From NCBI GenBank assembly GCA_002919265.1, contig PKEY01000015.1, positions 1 to 37,181 of the forward strand: a stretch of 37,181 nucleotides of DNA, written 5' to 3'. Positions 1 through 8,639 of the stretch are shown here, piece after piece; the stretch's first letter is position 1, and each line of letters starts with the position of its first letter. Under the pieces are notes generated by a model that saw nothing but the letters and a program-made list of their open reading frames with translations, did not search any database and was not told where the DNA came from. Source of the DNA: Hyphomicrobiaceae bacterium (GTDB taxonomy: Bacteria > Pseudomonadota > Alphaproteobacteria > Rhizobiales > Hyphomicrobiaceae). The position numbers and the translations under genes were made by a program.

Positions 1-1
1 G

Positions 2-127
2 GAGGAGGCGTTCAAGAGCACCCCCGGACTTGCCCGCCCACGGCCGGACCTCACTAAGCTGCGCGAGCCGCGGCCCGATCTGAAATCGATCGTCACGGCG
101 CCGCCGGTTCTTCAGGAGAACGTTTGA
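2..127 (+). CDS. C-terminal end of an unidentified protein (partial)
   Basis: An open frame enters from the left window edge and ends at a TGA at 125-127, giving about 41 residues rich in Pro, Arg and Lys and ending in QENV. The stop lies 22 bp before the amidohydrolase start, with the same orientation, so the two genes are probably co-transcribed. No domain can be recognised in so short a tail. The Pro-rich composition fits a C-terminal tail outside the folded domain. That it is coding is inferred from the clean frame and the tight spacing; the identity is unknown. Confidence 0.5.
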   Translation, partial: EEAFKSTPGLARPRPDLTKLREPRPDLKSIVTAPPVLQENV

Positions 128-149
128 ACTTCCAACAGAGGGACAACTC

Positions 150-1322
150 ATGGGCTACGATCTTGTCCTCATCGGCGGCCGGGTTATCGACCCGTCCCAA
201 GGGATCGATAAGGTAACGAAAGTCGCCTTTGCCAACGGCCGCGTGGCGGCAATTGGTGATGATGTGGAAACGGGGGGGGCCGCGGATGTCCGCGATGTGT
301 CCGGCTATATTGTTTCCCCCGGCCTGATCGACCTTCACACGCACGTTTACTGGGGTGGAACGTCGCTTGGCATCGACGCCGAGGAATTCTGCCGGATGAG
401 TGGCGTGACCACCTCCGTCGACACCGGCAGTGCCGGTCCGGGCAACTTCATGGGCTTCCGCAAGCACGTGATCGAGCGGAGCCAGGTGCGTATCCTGGCC
501 TACCTGCACGTCTCGTTCGCCGGCATCTATGCTTTCAGCCACAATGTGATGGTCGGCGAGAGCGAGGAAATGCGGCTGATGGCGCCGCTGGACGCGGTGG
601 AGGTCGCGGACGCCAACCGCGATCTCATTGTTGGCATCAAGGTGCGCGTCGGCCGCCACGCATCCGGAACTTCGGGACTTGAGCCGCTGAAAATCGCGCT
701 TCAGGTGGCGGACCAAGTGAACATGCCGTTGATGGCGCACATCGACCATCCGCCGCCGAGCTACGAGGAGGTGCTCGATCTTCTGCGGCCCGGAGATATT
801 TTGACTCACTCATTCCGGCCGTTCCCGAATGCGCCTATCGATGGCCGTGGCAAGATCAAGCCGGCGGTGCTTCGTGCCCGCGAACGCGGCGTGATCTTCG
901 ATATTGGCCACGGTAAAGGTTCCTTCGCGTTCAAGACCGCGCGGGCGATGCTGGCCAATGGTTTTGAGCCGGATGTGATTTCCTCCGACGTCCACACGCT
1001 ATGCATCCAAGGGCCGGCTTTCGATCAGGTCACCACGCTCTCGAAATTCCTTTGCTTAGGCATGCCGCTCGATCGTGTTATCGCGGCATCGACAGTGAAC
1101 GCAGCCAAGGCGCTGCAGCGTGAGGAGCTGGGGACGTTGAAGGTCGGCGCCGTGGGGGACGCAACAATTCTCTCCATCCGCGAAGGTTCATTCGATTATG
1201 TGGACGTGAAGGGCGAGCATCTAATCGGCGACAAGCGTATTGTCTCCGAAGGCGTGGTCGTGGGTGGAAAGTGGTGGCACCCGCAAACGGTCGGTGCGTT
1301 CAAGGCAAAGGAGCTTGCCTAG
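150..1322 (+). CDS. Amidohydrolase/deacetylase family metallohydrolase (COG3964 type)
   Basis: A 390-residue cytoplasmic member of the amidohydrolase superfamily. Visible metal-site motifs are the HTH of GLIDLHTHVY after strand 1, a lysine in GIKVRVG that would be the carbamylated bridging residue, histidines in MAHIDHP and LTHSF, and the strand-8 aspartate in SSDVH. The N-terminal VLIGGRVIDPS and C-terminal VGDATIL strands form the usual composite beta-sandwich. Overall it resembles the COG3964 group, often misnamed dihydroorotase; characterised members such as Atu3266 hydrolyse acetyl-(R)-mandelate, so a hydrolase of an N- or O-acyl small acid is a fair guess. The start is supported by an AGAGGGA ribosome site a few bases upstream. 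True dihydroorotase is unlikely from the sequence type. Substrate unknown. Confidence 0.9.
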   Translation: MGYDLVLIGGRVIDPSQGIDKVTKVAFANGRVAAIGDDVETGGAADVRDVSGYIVSPGLIDLHTHVYWGGTSLGIDAEEFCRMSGVTTSVDTGSAGPGNFMGFRKHVIERSQVRILAYLHVSFAGIYAFSHNVMVGESEEMRLMAPLDAVEVADANRDLIVGIKVRVGRHASGTSGLEPLKIALQVADQVNMPLMAHIDHPPPSYEEVLDLLRPGDILTHSFRPFPNAPIDGRGKIKPAVLRARERGVIFDIGHGKGSFAFKTARAMLANGFEPDVISSDVHTLCIQGPAFDQVTTLSKFLCLGMPLDRVIAASTVNAAKALQREELGTLKVGAVGDATILSIREGSFDYVDVKGEHLIGDKRIVSEGVVVGGKWWHPQTVGAFKAKELA

Positions 1323-1500
1323 CGGAAACCCCGACGAAATTATCGCCGGTTTAAGCCGGACGGGTTCTGGATTTGCGCAAAGGCGGGTATTGGCGTTCAA
1401 GCCGATACCTTCCTTTGAAGTTTGCCAGGCGTCAGCTCTGACGCGCGTGTCACCCAAACTCAGCAATTCTCGATGCGGCTACAAAGTACAACGTCCCCAG

Positions 1501-2457
1501 TCACGCCGCTTTGAAAAGAAAGCGGAAAAAGGCCTGTTTCGGAATGAGATCGATGACGCGCGCGAGCAGGGCAATTACCGCTATCGCGAAAATGAGGCGG
1601 CCCACAAAAACACTCGTGAGATCTGCCCCGAGTGCGACAACCAACAGCGTGTCCTCGATGAGGCTGTGAGCCAGGCCCATGAAGGATGTCGAAAGGAAAA
1701 TATCCCGTGGCTCTAAATGGCCCTTGCGTGCTTCCTCGATGATAAGTCCGCCACCGTAGGCAAGGCCGAGCAGAAGGCCCACCATCGTCAGCGGCGTCGC
1801 GGCTGCACCAATGCCAGCGATGCGCAGAACAGGCGCGAGGGCTTTTGTGAGCCAGTCCATCAGGCCCGTCTTCCTCAGCACTTTCATGACGACAACAAGG
1901 CCGAGGAGGATGACGAACATCCATAAGAGCGCCTCGGCCGTCTCCCAGACGAACGCAACCCAATTCGTATCCTTGCTCGCTGGCACCCAGTGTGGAGCGA
2001 CAGGTGTCTGCAGCCATCCTGTGGCTTCGAACAGGGTGTGGAGCAGAAAGGCGTAGAACAGTCCGCCCACGAGGCGAAGCAACGACGTGGCAATGAGGCT
2101 CGGGCCAGCTTTCTGCACGATCCGCTGCTCGACCGGCATGGCGTGAGCGAAAAGAAAAAGTGACGACGCAATTGTCACTTGGGCCGTAGTCAGCGAATCC
2201 ACTGGGACGAGGGAATAGATTGCGACGGCTCCAGCCCAAATCCCGACGAATATGCTGGCCAGCCACGCGAACCCGAGCTCAGGGGGCAAGCCCACCATGA
2301 CCATCAGGGGCGCGAACAGGGGAGCAAGGAGATCGATAAGACCGAGCTCGACAGCCACGCGGCTGAGGACCATGACCGGCAGGACGATCCTGATGAGTAA
2401 CCAATAAAGCCTCAGGGTGTCGCGCAAAGTCGTCGAGACATCCTGAAAGCTCAGCAT
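1501..2457 (-). CDS. Nucleoside-recognition (Gate) domain membrane protein
   Basis: A 318-residue integral membrane protein with about eight hydrophobic segments and two similar halves. The halves contain the glycine/proline-rich patterns of the Gate (nucleoside recognition) domain: GLPPELGFAWLASIFVG in the first and TMVGLLLGLAYGGGLI in the second, followed by FMGLAHSLIEDTLLV. The family includes SpmA/SpmB and YjiH-like proteins and resembles the membrane core of concentrative nucleoside transporters, but most members have no proven substrate. Start: ATG with GGAG eight bases upstream. It is the last gene of a leftward series after the ABC importer, yet a strong terminator (2595-2628) separates it from that operon, so it probably has its own promoter between 2458 and 2594. 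Tail-to-tail with the amidohydrolase across 178 bp. Confidence 0.82.
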   Translation of the reverse strand: MLSFQDVSTTLRDTLRLYWLLIRIVLPVMVLSRVAVELGLIDLLAPLFAPLMVMVGLPPELGFAWLASIFVGIWAGAVAIYSLVPVDSLTTAQVTIASSLFLFAHAMPVEQRIVQKAGPSLIATSLLRLVGGLFYAFLLHTLFEATGWLQTPVAPHWVPASKDTNWVAFVWETAEALLWMFVILLGLVVVMKVLRKTGLMDWLTKALAPVLRIAGIGAAATPLTMVGLLLGLAYGGGLIIEEARKGHLEPRDIFLSTSFMGLAHSLIEDTLLVVALGADLTSVFVGRLIFAIAVIALLARVIDLIPKQAFFRFLFKAA

Positions 2458-2594
2458 GTGGTGGGCTCCAATCTGGGAGTAGGTCGACTTGCGCTCGAAC
2501 CGGCGGACCCGACGAGGCTGAATTTCGGAATAGCGCCGAAAGGCCTGAAATTTGGGCCAATCGAAGCCAGTTCCGCGATTTCCTTTTCTACTCG

Positions 2595-2628
2595 AAAAGA
2601 ACGCCCGCCACAGATGTGACGGGCGTTC
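2595..2628 (-). terminator. Rho-independent terminator of the ABC importer operon
   Basis: On the minus strand an inverted repeat with arms AACGCCCG and CGGGCGTT (plus-strand 2620-2627 and 2600-2607) is followed by TCTTTTC. It begins about 22 bp after the TAA of the binding-protein gene. Perfect GC-rich stem, short loop and U-rich tail are all present. Confidence 0.78.
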
Positions 2629-2649
2629 CGAAGCGCTTGCAGATTTGAA

Positions 2650-3660
2650 TTACTTCGAAACCTTGTCGATGAACCGGCTGTCGAAGGTCTTCTTCAGGTC
2701 GATTTTGTTGAGATCGATGCTCTCATCAAACGACAGCAGCGCCGCCGCCCCCCTCATGCCTTCCTCGGTGATCTTCCCAGTCCGGGAGTAGATGGGAAGG
2801 GAGTTAGCCACCGCCTGCACGTACATCTCGCGATCGCCGAGATAGTAGCTCTCAGGGACAACCGCTGCGACTTCCTCCGCGGAAGCATTGGCCATCCACT
2901 GCAGGCCCTTGTAGAAGGCGTTCACGAGTGCCTGAACGGTGTTGGGATACTTCTCGGCAAACTCTGGCTTCAGATAAAGCACAGCGGCAGGTGATGGCGC
3001 GCCGAAGAGGTCGATCGTATCTTTCTCCGAACGGGTATCGACGAGGACCTTCAGCCCAACCTTCTTCTCAACCATCGAGATCGCAGGGTCGATGTTGGAA
3101 ATGGCGTCGATCTCGCCTTTCTCCATCGCCGCGACGGCCGTGGAGCTGGCGCCCACACCGATGATCGACACATCACGCGGCGAAAGACCGGCCTTGCTCA
3201 GGGCGTAGTTGACGATGTTGTGGGTTGACGAGCCCGGTGCCGTCACGCCGATCTTGAGGCCCTTGAGATCGGCCACCGAATTGACCTTGTCGGCAAGGTC
3301 CTTCCGCACACCGAGCACGATGCCCGGGAAACGACCAAGCTCGATCACGGCAACCAGATCCTGGCCTTTGGCCTGCATGCGGATCGTGTGCTCATAGGCA
3401 CCCGTCACCACATCGACCGAGCCACCCATCAGCGCCTGAAGGCTCTTGGAGCCGCCCTGGAAATCCTGAATGGTGACGTTGAGCCCTTCTTCCTTGAAGA
3501 AACCCTTCGCCTCGGTCACCGTCAGCGGCAGGTAGTAGAGCGCCGGCTTGCCGCCCACGCCGAGCGTGACGTCCTTCTTTTCCGGCTCCGCAAGAGCAGG
3601 ACCGGAAATGGCAAGCGCGCATAGCACGGCGCCTGCCAACGCTTTCCGCAGATACTTCAT
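2650..3660 (-). CDS. ABC transporter periplasmic substrate-binding protein (SsuA/NMT1-like)
   Basis: A 336-residue protein with a clear Sec signal peptide (KYLRKALAGAVLCALAISG, cleavage after ALA). The mature part is an NMT1/THI5/SsuA-type periplasmic binding protein: an ALYYLPLTVTEAKGFFKEEG start, GGSKSLQALMGGSVDVV, then VADLKGLKIGV and an aspartate-containing EIDAISNIDPA. This family captures sulfonates, nitrate/cyanate, pyrimidine precursors, phthalate and other small anions; the sequence alone does not pick one. The start at 3660 is decided by AAGGAGGAG about seven bases upstream and by the signal peptide; a longer frame to 3744 would run into the permease and has no such site. Gene order ATPase-permease-binding protein on the minus strand marks one operon, 20 bp after the permease stop. 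Binding protein expressed last, close to the terminator. Confidence 0.92.
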   Translation of the reverse strand: MKYLRKALAGAVLCALAISGPALAEPEKKDVTLGVGGKPALYYLPLTVTEAKGFFKEEGLNVTIQDFQGGSKSLQALMGGSVDVVTGAYEHTIRMQAKGQDLVAVIELGRFPGIVLGVRKDLADKVNSVADLKGLKIGVTAPGSSTHNIVNYALSKAGLSPRDVSIIGVGASSTAVAAMEKGEIDAISNIDPAISMVEKKVGLKVLVDTRSEKDTIDLFGAPSPAAVLYLKPEFAEKYPNTVQALVNAFYKGLQWMANASAEEVAAVVPESYYLGDREMYVQAVANSLPIYSRTGKITEEGMRGAAALLSFDESIDLNKIDLKKTFDSRFIDKVSK

Positions 3661-3680
3661 TTGTTTGCTCCTCCTTGAAC

Positions 3681-4478
3681 TTAACCCTGTGTTGTTCCCG
3701 TGACCGCCGGTGCCGGACGCCACACCAGGAGGCGCCGCTCGCACATGGTGACGATGCCGTCGATGAGTACAACAAAGATCATCAGTACCAGCATGCCGCT
3801 GAAAACGCCGGTGACATCGAAGACGCCTTCAGCTTGCGCAATGCGGTAGCCAAGCCCGGCGGACGAGCCGAGATATTCGCCAACGACCGCGCCGATCAGC
3901 GCGAAGCCCACGGAGGTGTGCAGAGAGGAGAACACCCACGAGAGAGCGGAAGGCAGATAAACGTGCCGAAGCAGCTGGCGATCGTTCATGCCAAGCATGC
4001 GCGCATTGGCCAAAACCGTGGGGCTCACCTCCTTCACGCCCTGGTAGACGTTGAAGAACACGATGAAGAAAACGAGCGTAAAGCCGAGGGCAACCTTCGA
4101 CCAAATGCCGAGCCCGAACCAGAGCGCGAAGATCGGTGCAAGGACGACGCGGGGTAGCGCATTCGCTGCCTGCACGAATGGATCGAGGACCGCTGCCAGA
4201 AGCTCGCGGCGTGCAAACCAGAAGCCCAACCCGATGCCGCTCACCACGCCAATAAAGAACGCAAGGGCCGTCTCAAGCAGCGTGATGTAAAGGTCGTACC
4301 ACATTTGATAGGTGGTGATGTCCTCGGCCGTGCGGCGGAGAACGTCGATCGGCGTCGAGAAGAAGAAGGGGTCAAGCAGCGGCTTCTGCGGCGCCGGCAC
4401 GGTCGTCAGCAGATGCCAAGCGACCAGTGCGCCGACCGCGGTGAGGATACGCAGGGTAATGATTTTGTTGCGGTTCAT
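3681..4478 (-). CDS. ABC transporter permease (SsuC-like)
   Basis: A 265-residue inner-membrane permease of the binding-protein-dependent type, with about six transmembrane segments. The EAA coupling loop is visible as the segment around ARMLGMNDRQLLRHVYLPSA, which contacts the ATPase; ANALPRVVLAPIFALWFGLG is the typical preceding segment in SsuC/TauC/NrtB permeases. Its ATG overlaps the ATPase stop as ATGA, implying translational coupling. With the neighbouring ATPase and binding protein it should form a 2+2+1 importer for a small organic or inorganic anion. Substrate not determinable from the sequence. Confidence 0.92.
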   Translation of the reverse strand: MNRNKIITLRILTAVGALVAWHLLTTVPAPQKPLLDPFFFSTPIDVLRRTAEDITTYQMWYDLYITLLETALAFFIGVVSGIGLGFWFARRELLAAVLDPFVQAANALPRVVLAPIFALWFGLGIWSKVALGFTLVFFIVFFNVYQGVKEVSPTVLANARMLGMNDRQLLRHVYLPSALSWVFSSLHTSVGFALIGAVVGEYLGSSAGLGYRIAQAEGVFDVTGVFSGMLVLMIFVVLIDGIVTMCERRLLVWRPAPAVTGTTQG

Positions 4479-5344
4479 GCCTGGTCCTCAGTCCTGTACG
4501 CCTTGATGACTTCCTTCTTCAAAGTCTGCCAAATCTCCTTATGGATGGCGCCAAACTCGGGTGTATGGCGCACCTCAGCCGGGTCCCGCGGGCGCTCCAG
4601 CCCAACTTCGTAATTGCCGATGATGCGGGACTCTGGCCCGGCCGCCATCACCACCACGCGGTCAGCCAACGAGATCGCCTCCTCAAGGTCGTGGGTGACG
4701 AACATCACCGCCTTGCGGTCGCGCGACCACAGGTCGAGCAACAACTCGCCCATGATGGTGCGTGTTTGCGCATCGAGCGGGCCGAACGGCTCGTCCATCA
4801 GCAGGATCTTGGGATCGAGGATGAGGACCTGCGCCAGGCCGACGCGCTTGCGTTGACCGCCGGAGAGCTGGTGCGGGTATCGGTTCAGAAAGGCGCTCAG
4901 GCCGACGCGGCCCAGCCAATCCGCAGCACGCTCCCGGGCTTCGGCCGCCGGCGTGCCGTTCACCTCGAGCGCGATGGCGACGTTCTCCAAGGCCGTCTTC
5001 CAAGGCATGAGGGCATCGGCCTGGAAGAGATAGCCCGCCTTGCGGTTTATGCCTTTGAGCTGAGTGCCGAAGATCTTGCACTGGCCGGCAGATGGCGTGA
5101 GCAGACCCGCCGCTACGTTCAGCAATGTGGATTTGCCACATCCCGTCGGACCGACGATGGCCACGAACTCACCGTCGCGCACGTCCAGGTTGGCGTCTGC
5201 CACGGCCGTGTAGCTTTGGCCCGACCGATCCCGGAAAGTGATCCGAATGTCACGCAATGAGACCGCCAGCTCGGACGCTGGCTGTTGCGACACACTCTGG
5301 GCAGCCGGGTTGTCTTCACGCCCGACCAGTAACGGTTGTCCCAT
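4475..5344 (-). CDS. ABC transporter ATP-binding protein (SsuB-like)
   Basis: Nucleotide-binding subunit of about 289 residues. All functional motifs are present: Walker A GPTGCGKST, Q-loop LFQADALMPW, signature LSGGQRKRVGLAQ, Walker B ILLMDEPFGPLD, and the switch histidine in FVTHD. The pattern FGPLDAQTR is typical of the nitrate/sulfonate/taurine family. Start choice: the ATG at 5344 has GGGGAG seven bases upstream; a second in-frame ATG at 5374 (10 residues longer, with AGGA upstream) is possible, and the frame opens further to 5392. First gene of the importer operon; the 160-bp gap to leuD may hold its promoter, although co-transcription from leuC cannot be excluded. Confidence 0.93.
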   Translation of the reverse strand: MGQPLLVGREDNPAAQSVSQQPASELAVSLRDIRITFRDRSGQSYTAVADANLDVRDGEFVAIVGPTGCGKSTLLNVAAGLLTPSAGQCKIFGTQLKGINRKAGYLFQADALMPWKTALENVAIALEVNGTPAAEARERAADWLGRVGLSAFLNRYPHQLSGGQRKRVGLAQVLILDPKILLMDEPFGPLDAQTRTIMGELLLDLWSRDRKAVMFVTHDLEEAISLADRVVVMAAGPESRIIGNYEVGLERPRDPAEVRHTPEFGAIHKEIWQTLKKEVIKAYRTEDQA

Positions 5345-5552
5345 TCCTTTCTCCCCACCGCGCTGGGCGCTCATACCCCTTCCTAGTCGCAAGGATGCAT
5401 ACTGTCACGTCAGTTTGCCCGATTTCGCCCCGATATAGCCTAGCCTTTGGGCGCGGGGCCAGCCACGCATCCAAGGTATTGCGGTAGGAACGACTGCCAC
5501 CTTCCGCCGCACAATGAGGTTTTGACCGCAGTCTCCGCGCCGGGCTGTCACT

Positions 5553-6170
5553 TTACCGGGCGGGTATCAGCCACGGGGCTTCGCTGAAGTGGCGCTTCTC
5601 AAAGGCTTCGATGGCTTCTGATTGAGCCAGGGTCAGGCCAACCTCGTCCAGCCCTTCAAGCAGCATGCGGCGGCGATGGGGCTCGATGGAGAAGGGGAAG
5701 GGGCCGAGGCTGCCGGCCGCAACGGTCTGCTCAAAAAGATCGACGGTGAATTCCGTTTGAGGAGCTGTTTCCGTGACGCGCGCCAGGGCCTCAATTGTTT
5801 CCCGCGGGAGAACGACGGGCAACATCCCGTTCTTGAAGCAGTTCGCATAGAGAATATCGGAAAAGCTCTCCGCCAGGACGCAGCGAAAGCCGTAGTCGCG
5901 CAAAGCCCATACGGCGTGCTCGCGCGAGGAGCCGCAGCCGAAATTCCTGCCGGCGATCAGGATCCCGGCGCCCGCATGCTCAGGCTTGTTGAGCGGGAAT
6001 TCAGCGGCGTTGGGATTGTATTCAGGATACCGATCGCGTGCGAACAGGTACTTGCCGAGGCCGGTCGTTTCCAGCGTCTTGCAGAACTGCGCTGGGAAAA
6101 GCATGTCAGTGTCGATGTCGTCGAGAAGCACCGCGACAGCGCGCGACTTCAGAATGGTGAACGGTTCCAT
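5553..6170 (-). CDS. leuD: 3-isopropylmalate dehydratase-type small subunit
   Basis: A 205-residue swivel-domain subunit of the aconitase superfamily. The substrate-loop DIDTDMLFPAQF, the active-site serine/arginine motif NFGCGSSREHAVWAL and FSDILYANCFKNGMLPV are all intact, and length matches LeuD. With LeuC it would isomerise 2- and 3-isopropylmalate, or hydrate a related C4-C6 acid such as citraconate, maleate or dimethylmaleate in catabolic relatives. GAGG lies seven bases before the ATG, and the gene starts only 9 bp after leuC stops. Because it sits beside an importer operon rather than leuA/leuB, it may be a catabolic paralogue; that is inference. Confidence 0.88.
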   Translation of the reverse strand: MEPFTILKSRAVAVLLDDIDTDMLFPAQFCKTLETTGLGKYLFARDRYPEYNPNAAEFPLNKPEHAGAGILIAGRNFGCGSSREHAVWALRDYGFRCVLAESFSDILYANCFKNGMLPVVLPRETIEALARVTETAPQTEFTVDLFEQTVAAGSLGPFPFSIEPHRRRMLLEGLDEVGLTLAQSEAIEAFEKRHFSEAPWLIPAR

Positions 6171-6179
6171 CAGCGTGCC

Positions 6180-7604
6180 TCAGAGATAGTCGCGGACATC
6201 AACGATCCGGCCGGCGAGGGCGGCAGCAGCGGCCATCGCCGGGCTCATGAGATGGGTGCGGGCACCGGGCCCCTGGCGGCCTTCGAAATTCCGGTTTGAG
6301 GTCGAGGCGCACCGCTTTCCGGGCTCGACCTGGTCACCGTTGACGGCGACGCACATCGAGCAGCCCGGCAGGCGCCATTCGAATCCTGATTCCTGGAAGA
6401 TGCGGTCGAGACCTTCTTCCTCGGCCGCTTTGCGTACGAGGCCTGATCCGGGAACGACGATCGCCCGGACGCCGTCGGCGACGCGCCCCTTTCGGGCGAC
6501 TTCTGCCGCAGCACGCAGGTCTTCGAGCCGCGAGTTGGTGCAGGAGCCGATAAAGACCCGGTCGATCTTAATGTCCGTGAACGGGGTGCCCGGCTCGAGA
6601 GCCATGTAGGAAAGGGCGCGGGAGATGGCCGCTGCCTCGGCTTCCGTTGCGGCATCCTCGGGGCGGGGCACACGGCCGGTGACAATGTCGCCCTGCGACG
6701 GACGAGTTCCCCACGTCACCCAGGGGCCGAGAGCGGAAGCGTCGATCGTTACTGAGCGATCGAAGTGAGCGCCTTCGTCGCTCCGAAGTGTCGACCAGTA
6801 CTTAACGGCAGCGTCCCACGCGCTGCCCTTGGGGGCCATGGGCCGGCTTTTCAGCCAGGCGAATGTCGTCTCATCCGGTGCCACAAGGCCCGCCCGCGCG
6901 CCGGCCTCAATGGACATGTTGCACAGCGTCATCCGGCCTTCCATCGAGAGGCCCTTAACGGTCGTGCCGCAATACTCGATGACGTGCCCCGTTGCGCCGT
7001 GCGGCCCAAGCTTGGCCATAATGGCAAGAGCGAGATCCTTGGCTGTCACGCCGCGCGGAAGCTCGCCGTTGATCTCGACCCTTAGGTTTTTCGATCGGAC
7101 CTGCACCAGTGTCTGCGTAGCGAGCACGTGCTCGACCTCACTTGTGCCGATGCCGAAGGCGAGTGCGCCGAAGGCTCCGTGCGTTGAAGTGTGGCTGTCT
7201 CCGCAGACGATGGTGGTGCCGGGGAGAGTGAATCCTTGCTCCGGTCCGATGACGTGAACAATGCCCTGCCGCACGTCGTCGATGGGAATGTATGTGATGC
7301 CGAACTCGGCGCAGTTCGCCTGCAGGGTCTTCACCTGCATCCGGCTGCCGGGATCCGACAATGGAAGAGTGCGGCAGCCGACGGTCGGCACGCCGTGGTC
7401 AGCCACCGCAAGTGTCAGCTCCGGGCGCCGCACTTTGCGGCCCGTCTTACGGAGGGCAGCAAAAGCCTGCGGGCTGGTGATCTCGTAGGCAAGGTGCCGG
7501 TCAATGTAGAGAAGAGTTGATCCGTCGGGGCGCTCCTCCACGACGTGAGCATCCCAGATCTTCTCGTAAAGTGTGCGCGGCACGTTCGAATTCCGTGTGA
7601 ACAT
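6180..7604 (-). CDS. leuC: 3-isopropylmalate dehydratase-type large subunit
   Basis: A 474-residue aconitase-family protein carrying the [4Fe-4S] cluster. Cluster cysteines are Cys355 ([11 protein letters not shown]), Cys415 and Cys418 ([11 protein letters not shown]); substrate motifs [14 protein letters not shown] and [14 protein letters not shown] are intact. Length matches LeuC. The cluster motif reads GSCTNSR, whereas my recollection is that the biosynthetic LeuC of most Hyphomicrobiales reads GSCTNGR, a hint (not proof) of a second, horizontally related copy. ATG at 7604 is preferred to an overlapping GTG at 7607 because GGAG lies five bases before it. The 261 bp upstream, shared with the divergent L,D-transpeptidase gene, should hold the promoter; no clear operator was seen. 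Confidence 0.9.
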   Translation of the reverse strand: MFTRNSNVPRTLYEKIWDAHVVEERPDGSTLLYIDRHLAYEITSPQAFAALRKTGRKVRRPELTLAVADHGVPTVGCRTLPLSDPGSRMQVKTLQANCAEFGITYIPIDDVRQGIVHVIGPEQGFTLPGTTIVCGDSHTSTHGAFGALAFGIGTSEVEHVLATQTLVQVRSKNLRVEINGELPRGVTAKDLALAIMAKLGPHGATGHVIEYCGTTVKGLSMEGRMTLCNMSIEAGARAGLVAPDETTFAWLKSRPMAPKGSAWDAAVKYWSTLRSDEGAHFDRSVTIDASALGPWVTWGTRPSQGDIVTGRVPRPEDAATEAEAAAISRALSYMALEPGTPFTDIKIDRVFIGSCTNSRLEDLRAAAEVARKGRVADGVRAIVVPGSGLVRKAAEEEGLDRIFQESGFEWRLPGCSMCVAVNGDQVEPGKRCASTSNRNFEGRQGPGARTHLMSPAMAAAAALAGRIVDVRDYL

Positions 7605-7865
7605 CACGGCTCCAAGTTACGGATTCCGGGCGCTCGCATAGCATGCATCGGTCGAATGATCCATTCCGGCTATGACAGGCACGTCTTCCCCTTACGAGAG
7701 CGTGATTTTCTATGCGTGGCAGTGCAAATTGGGCACTCCAAGCCCGGAAATTTTAGTCAGCCGGTCAACAATACAAATTGAGATCTTGTCCCAAACGCCA
7801 GCATAAGTTTAGGTGCTGGTCGGAGGGTTGCTGAGGCGGAACCAGCGGAACACTTCGGGGGAGCC

Positions 7866-8639
7866 ATGAAACTTGTTCATTCCACAGCGCTCTGCGCCTT
7901 GATCGCTGCGGCCAGCATGACGTGGGCAATGTCCCTGGCGCGCGCGCAAGGTATGTGGAACGGCAATACCCCGGTCTTTCAAAGCGATATCGAGCGGCTG
8001 GAACGGCAACTCGAGGCGGAGCGGGCGGAGCGCCGCCAGCAATATAATGTCGTCTATCCCAAGTTCATGGATGGGGGCGAGAAGCCCGACATCAAGCCGG
8101 TCGAACCGCCAATCGTCTATTTGGAGAAGAATGAGCCGCCGGGGATCATCATCGTCGACACCGGTGGGCGGAAGCTTTACTACACGCTCCCCGGTAAGCG
8201 GGCCTACGCCTACCCGATTTCCGTTGGGCGAGAGGGGTTCACGTGGACAGGTACGGAGCGCATCAGCCGCATCGTTTCCTGGCCGTCGTGGACGCCGCCG
8301 CCGGAGATGCACCGCCGCCAGCCCGGCTTGCCGATCACGGTTTCAGGCGGCATCCGCAACCCGCTCGGAGCGAAGGCGCTTTATCTGGGCAACACGCTTT
8401 ATCGCATTCACGGCACGAACAATCCGCGCTCGATCGGCCGGGCATCATCGTCAGGCTGCTTCCGGATGATGAACGAGCACGTGGTTCATCTGGCCACGCT
8501 GGCGCGTGTTGGTACTGTGGTGCGTGTTGTCCCGAATTACTCAGGCGTGAGCGAGACGGCCCCGCTGTCTTCGCTGCTGTCGATGTTCACCTCAGACAGT
8601 GACGAGAAGCCGACCAAGGGTAGGAGCAAGAAGAATTAG
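7866..8639 (+). CDS. L,D-transpeptidase (YkuD domain), exported
   Basis: A 257-residue protein with a signal peptide (cleavage near SLARAQ) and, after a charged Glu/Arg-rich helix around residues 39-60, a YkuD domain from about residue 95 to 235. These enzymes make 3-3 cross-links in peptidoglycan or anchor outer-membrane proteins to it, in the periplasm. The catalytic region has His182 (RIHGTNN) and Cys198 in SSSGCFRMMN. The usual motif is S-H-G-C-x-R-x-x-N; here the histidine is serine, a variant I believe is frequent in alphaproteobacterial ErfK/YbiS-type enzymes, so activity is still expected. A short basic tail follows the domain. The gene stands alone, followed by an inverted repeat. 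Confidence 0.92.
   Translation: MKLVHSTALCALIAAASMTWAMSLARAQGMWNGNTPVFQSDIERLERQLEAERAERRQQYNVVYPKFMDGGEKPDIKPVEPPIVYLEKNEPPGIIIVDTGGRKLYYTLPGKRAYAYPISVGREGFTWTGTERISRIVSWPSWTPPPEMHRRQPGLPITVSGGIRNPLGAKALYLGNTLYRIHGTNNPRSIGRASSSGCFRMMNEHVVHLATLARVGTVVRVVPNYSGVSETAPLSSLLSMFTSDSDEKPTKGRSKKN

Noticed and set aside
1323-1500. Terminator between the amidohydrolase and the Gate-domain gene
   Set aside because: Only a 4-bp CCGG stem near 1348 with no T-tract; not supportable.
5391-5474. Inverted repeat GGATGC...GCATCC upstream of the ABC importer operon
   Set aside because: Only six paired bases and about 70 bp apart; too weak to call an operator.
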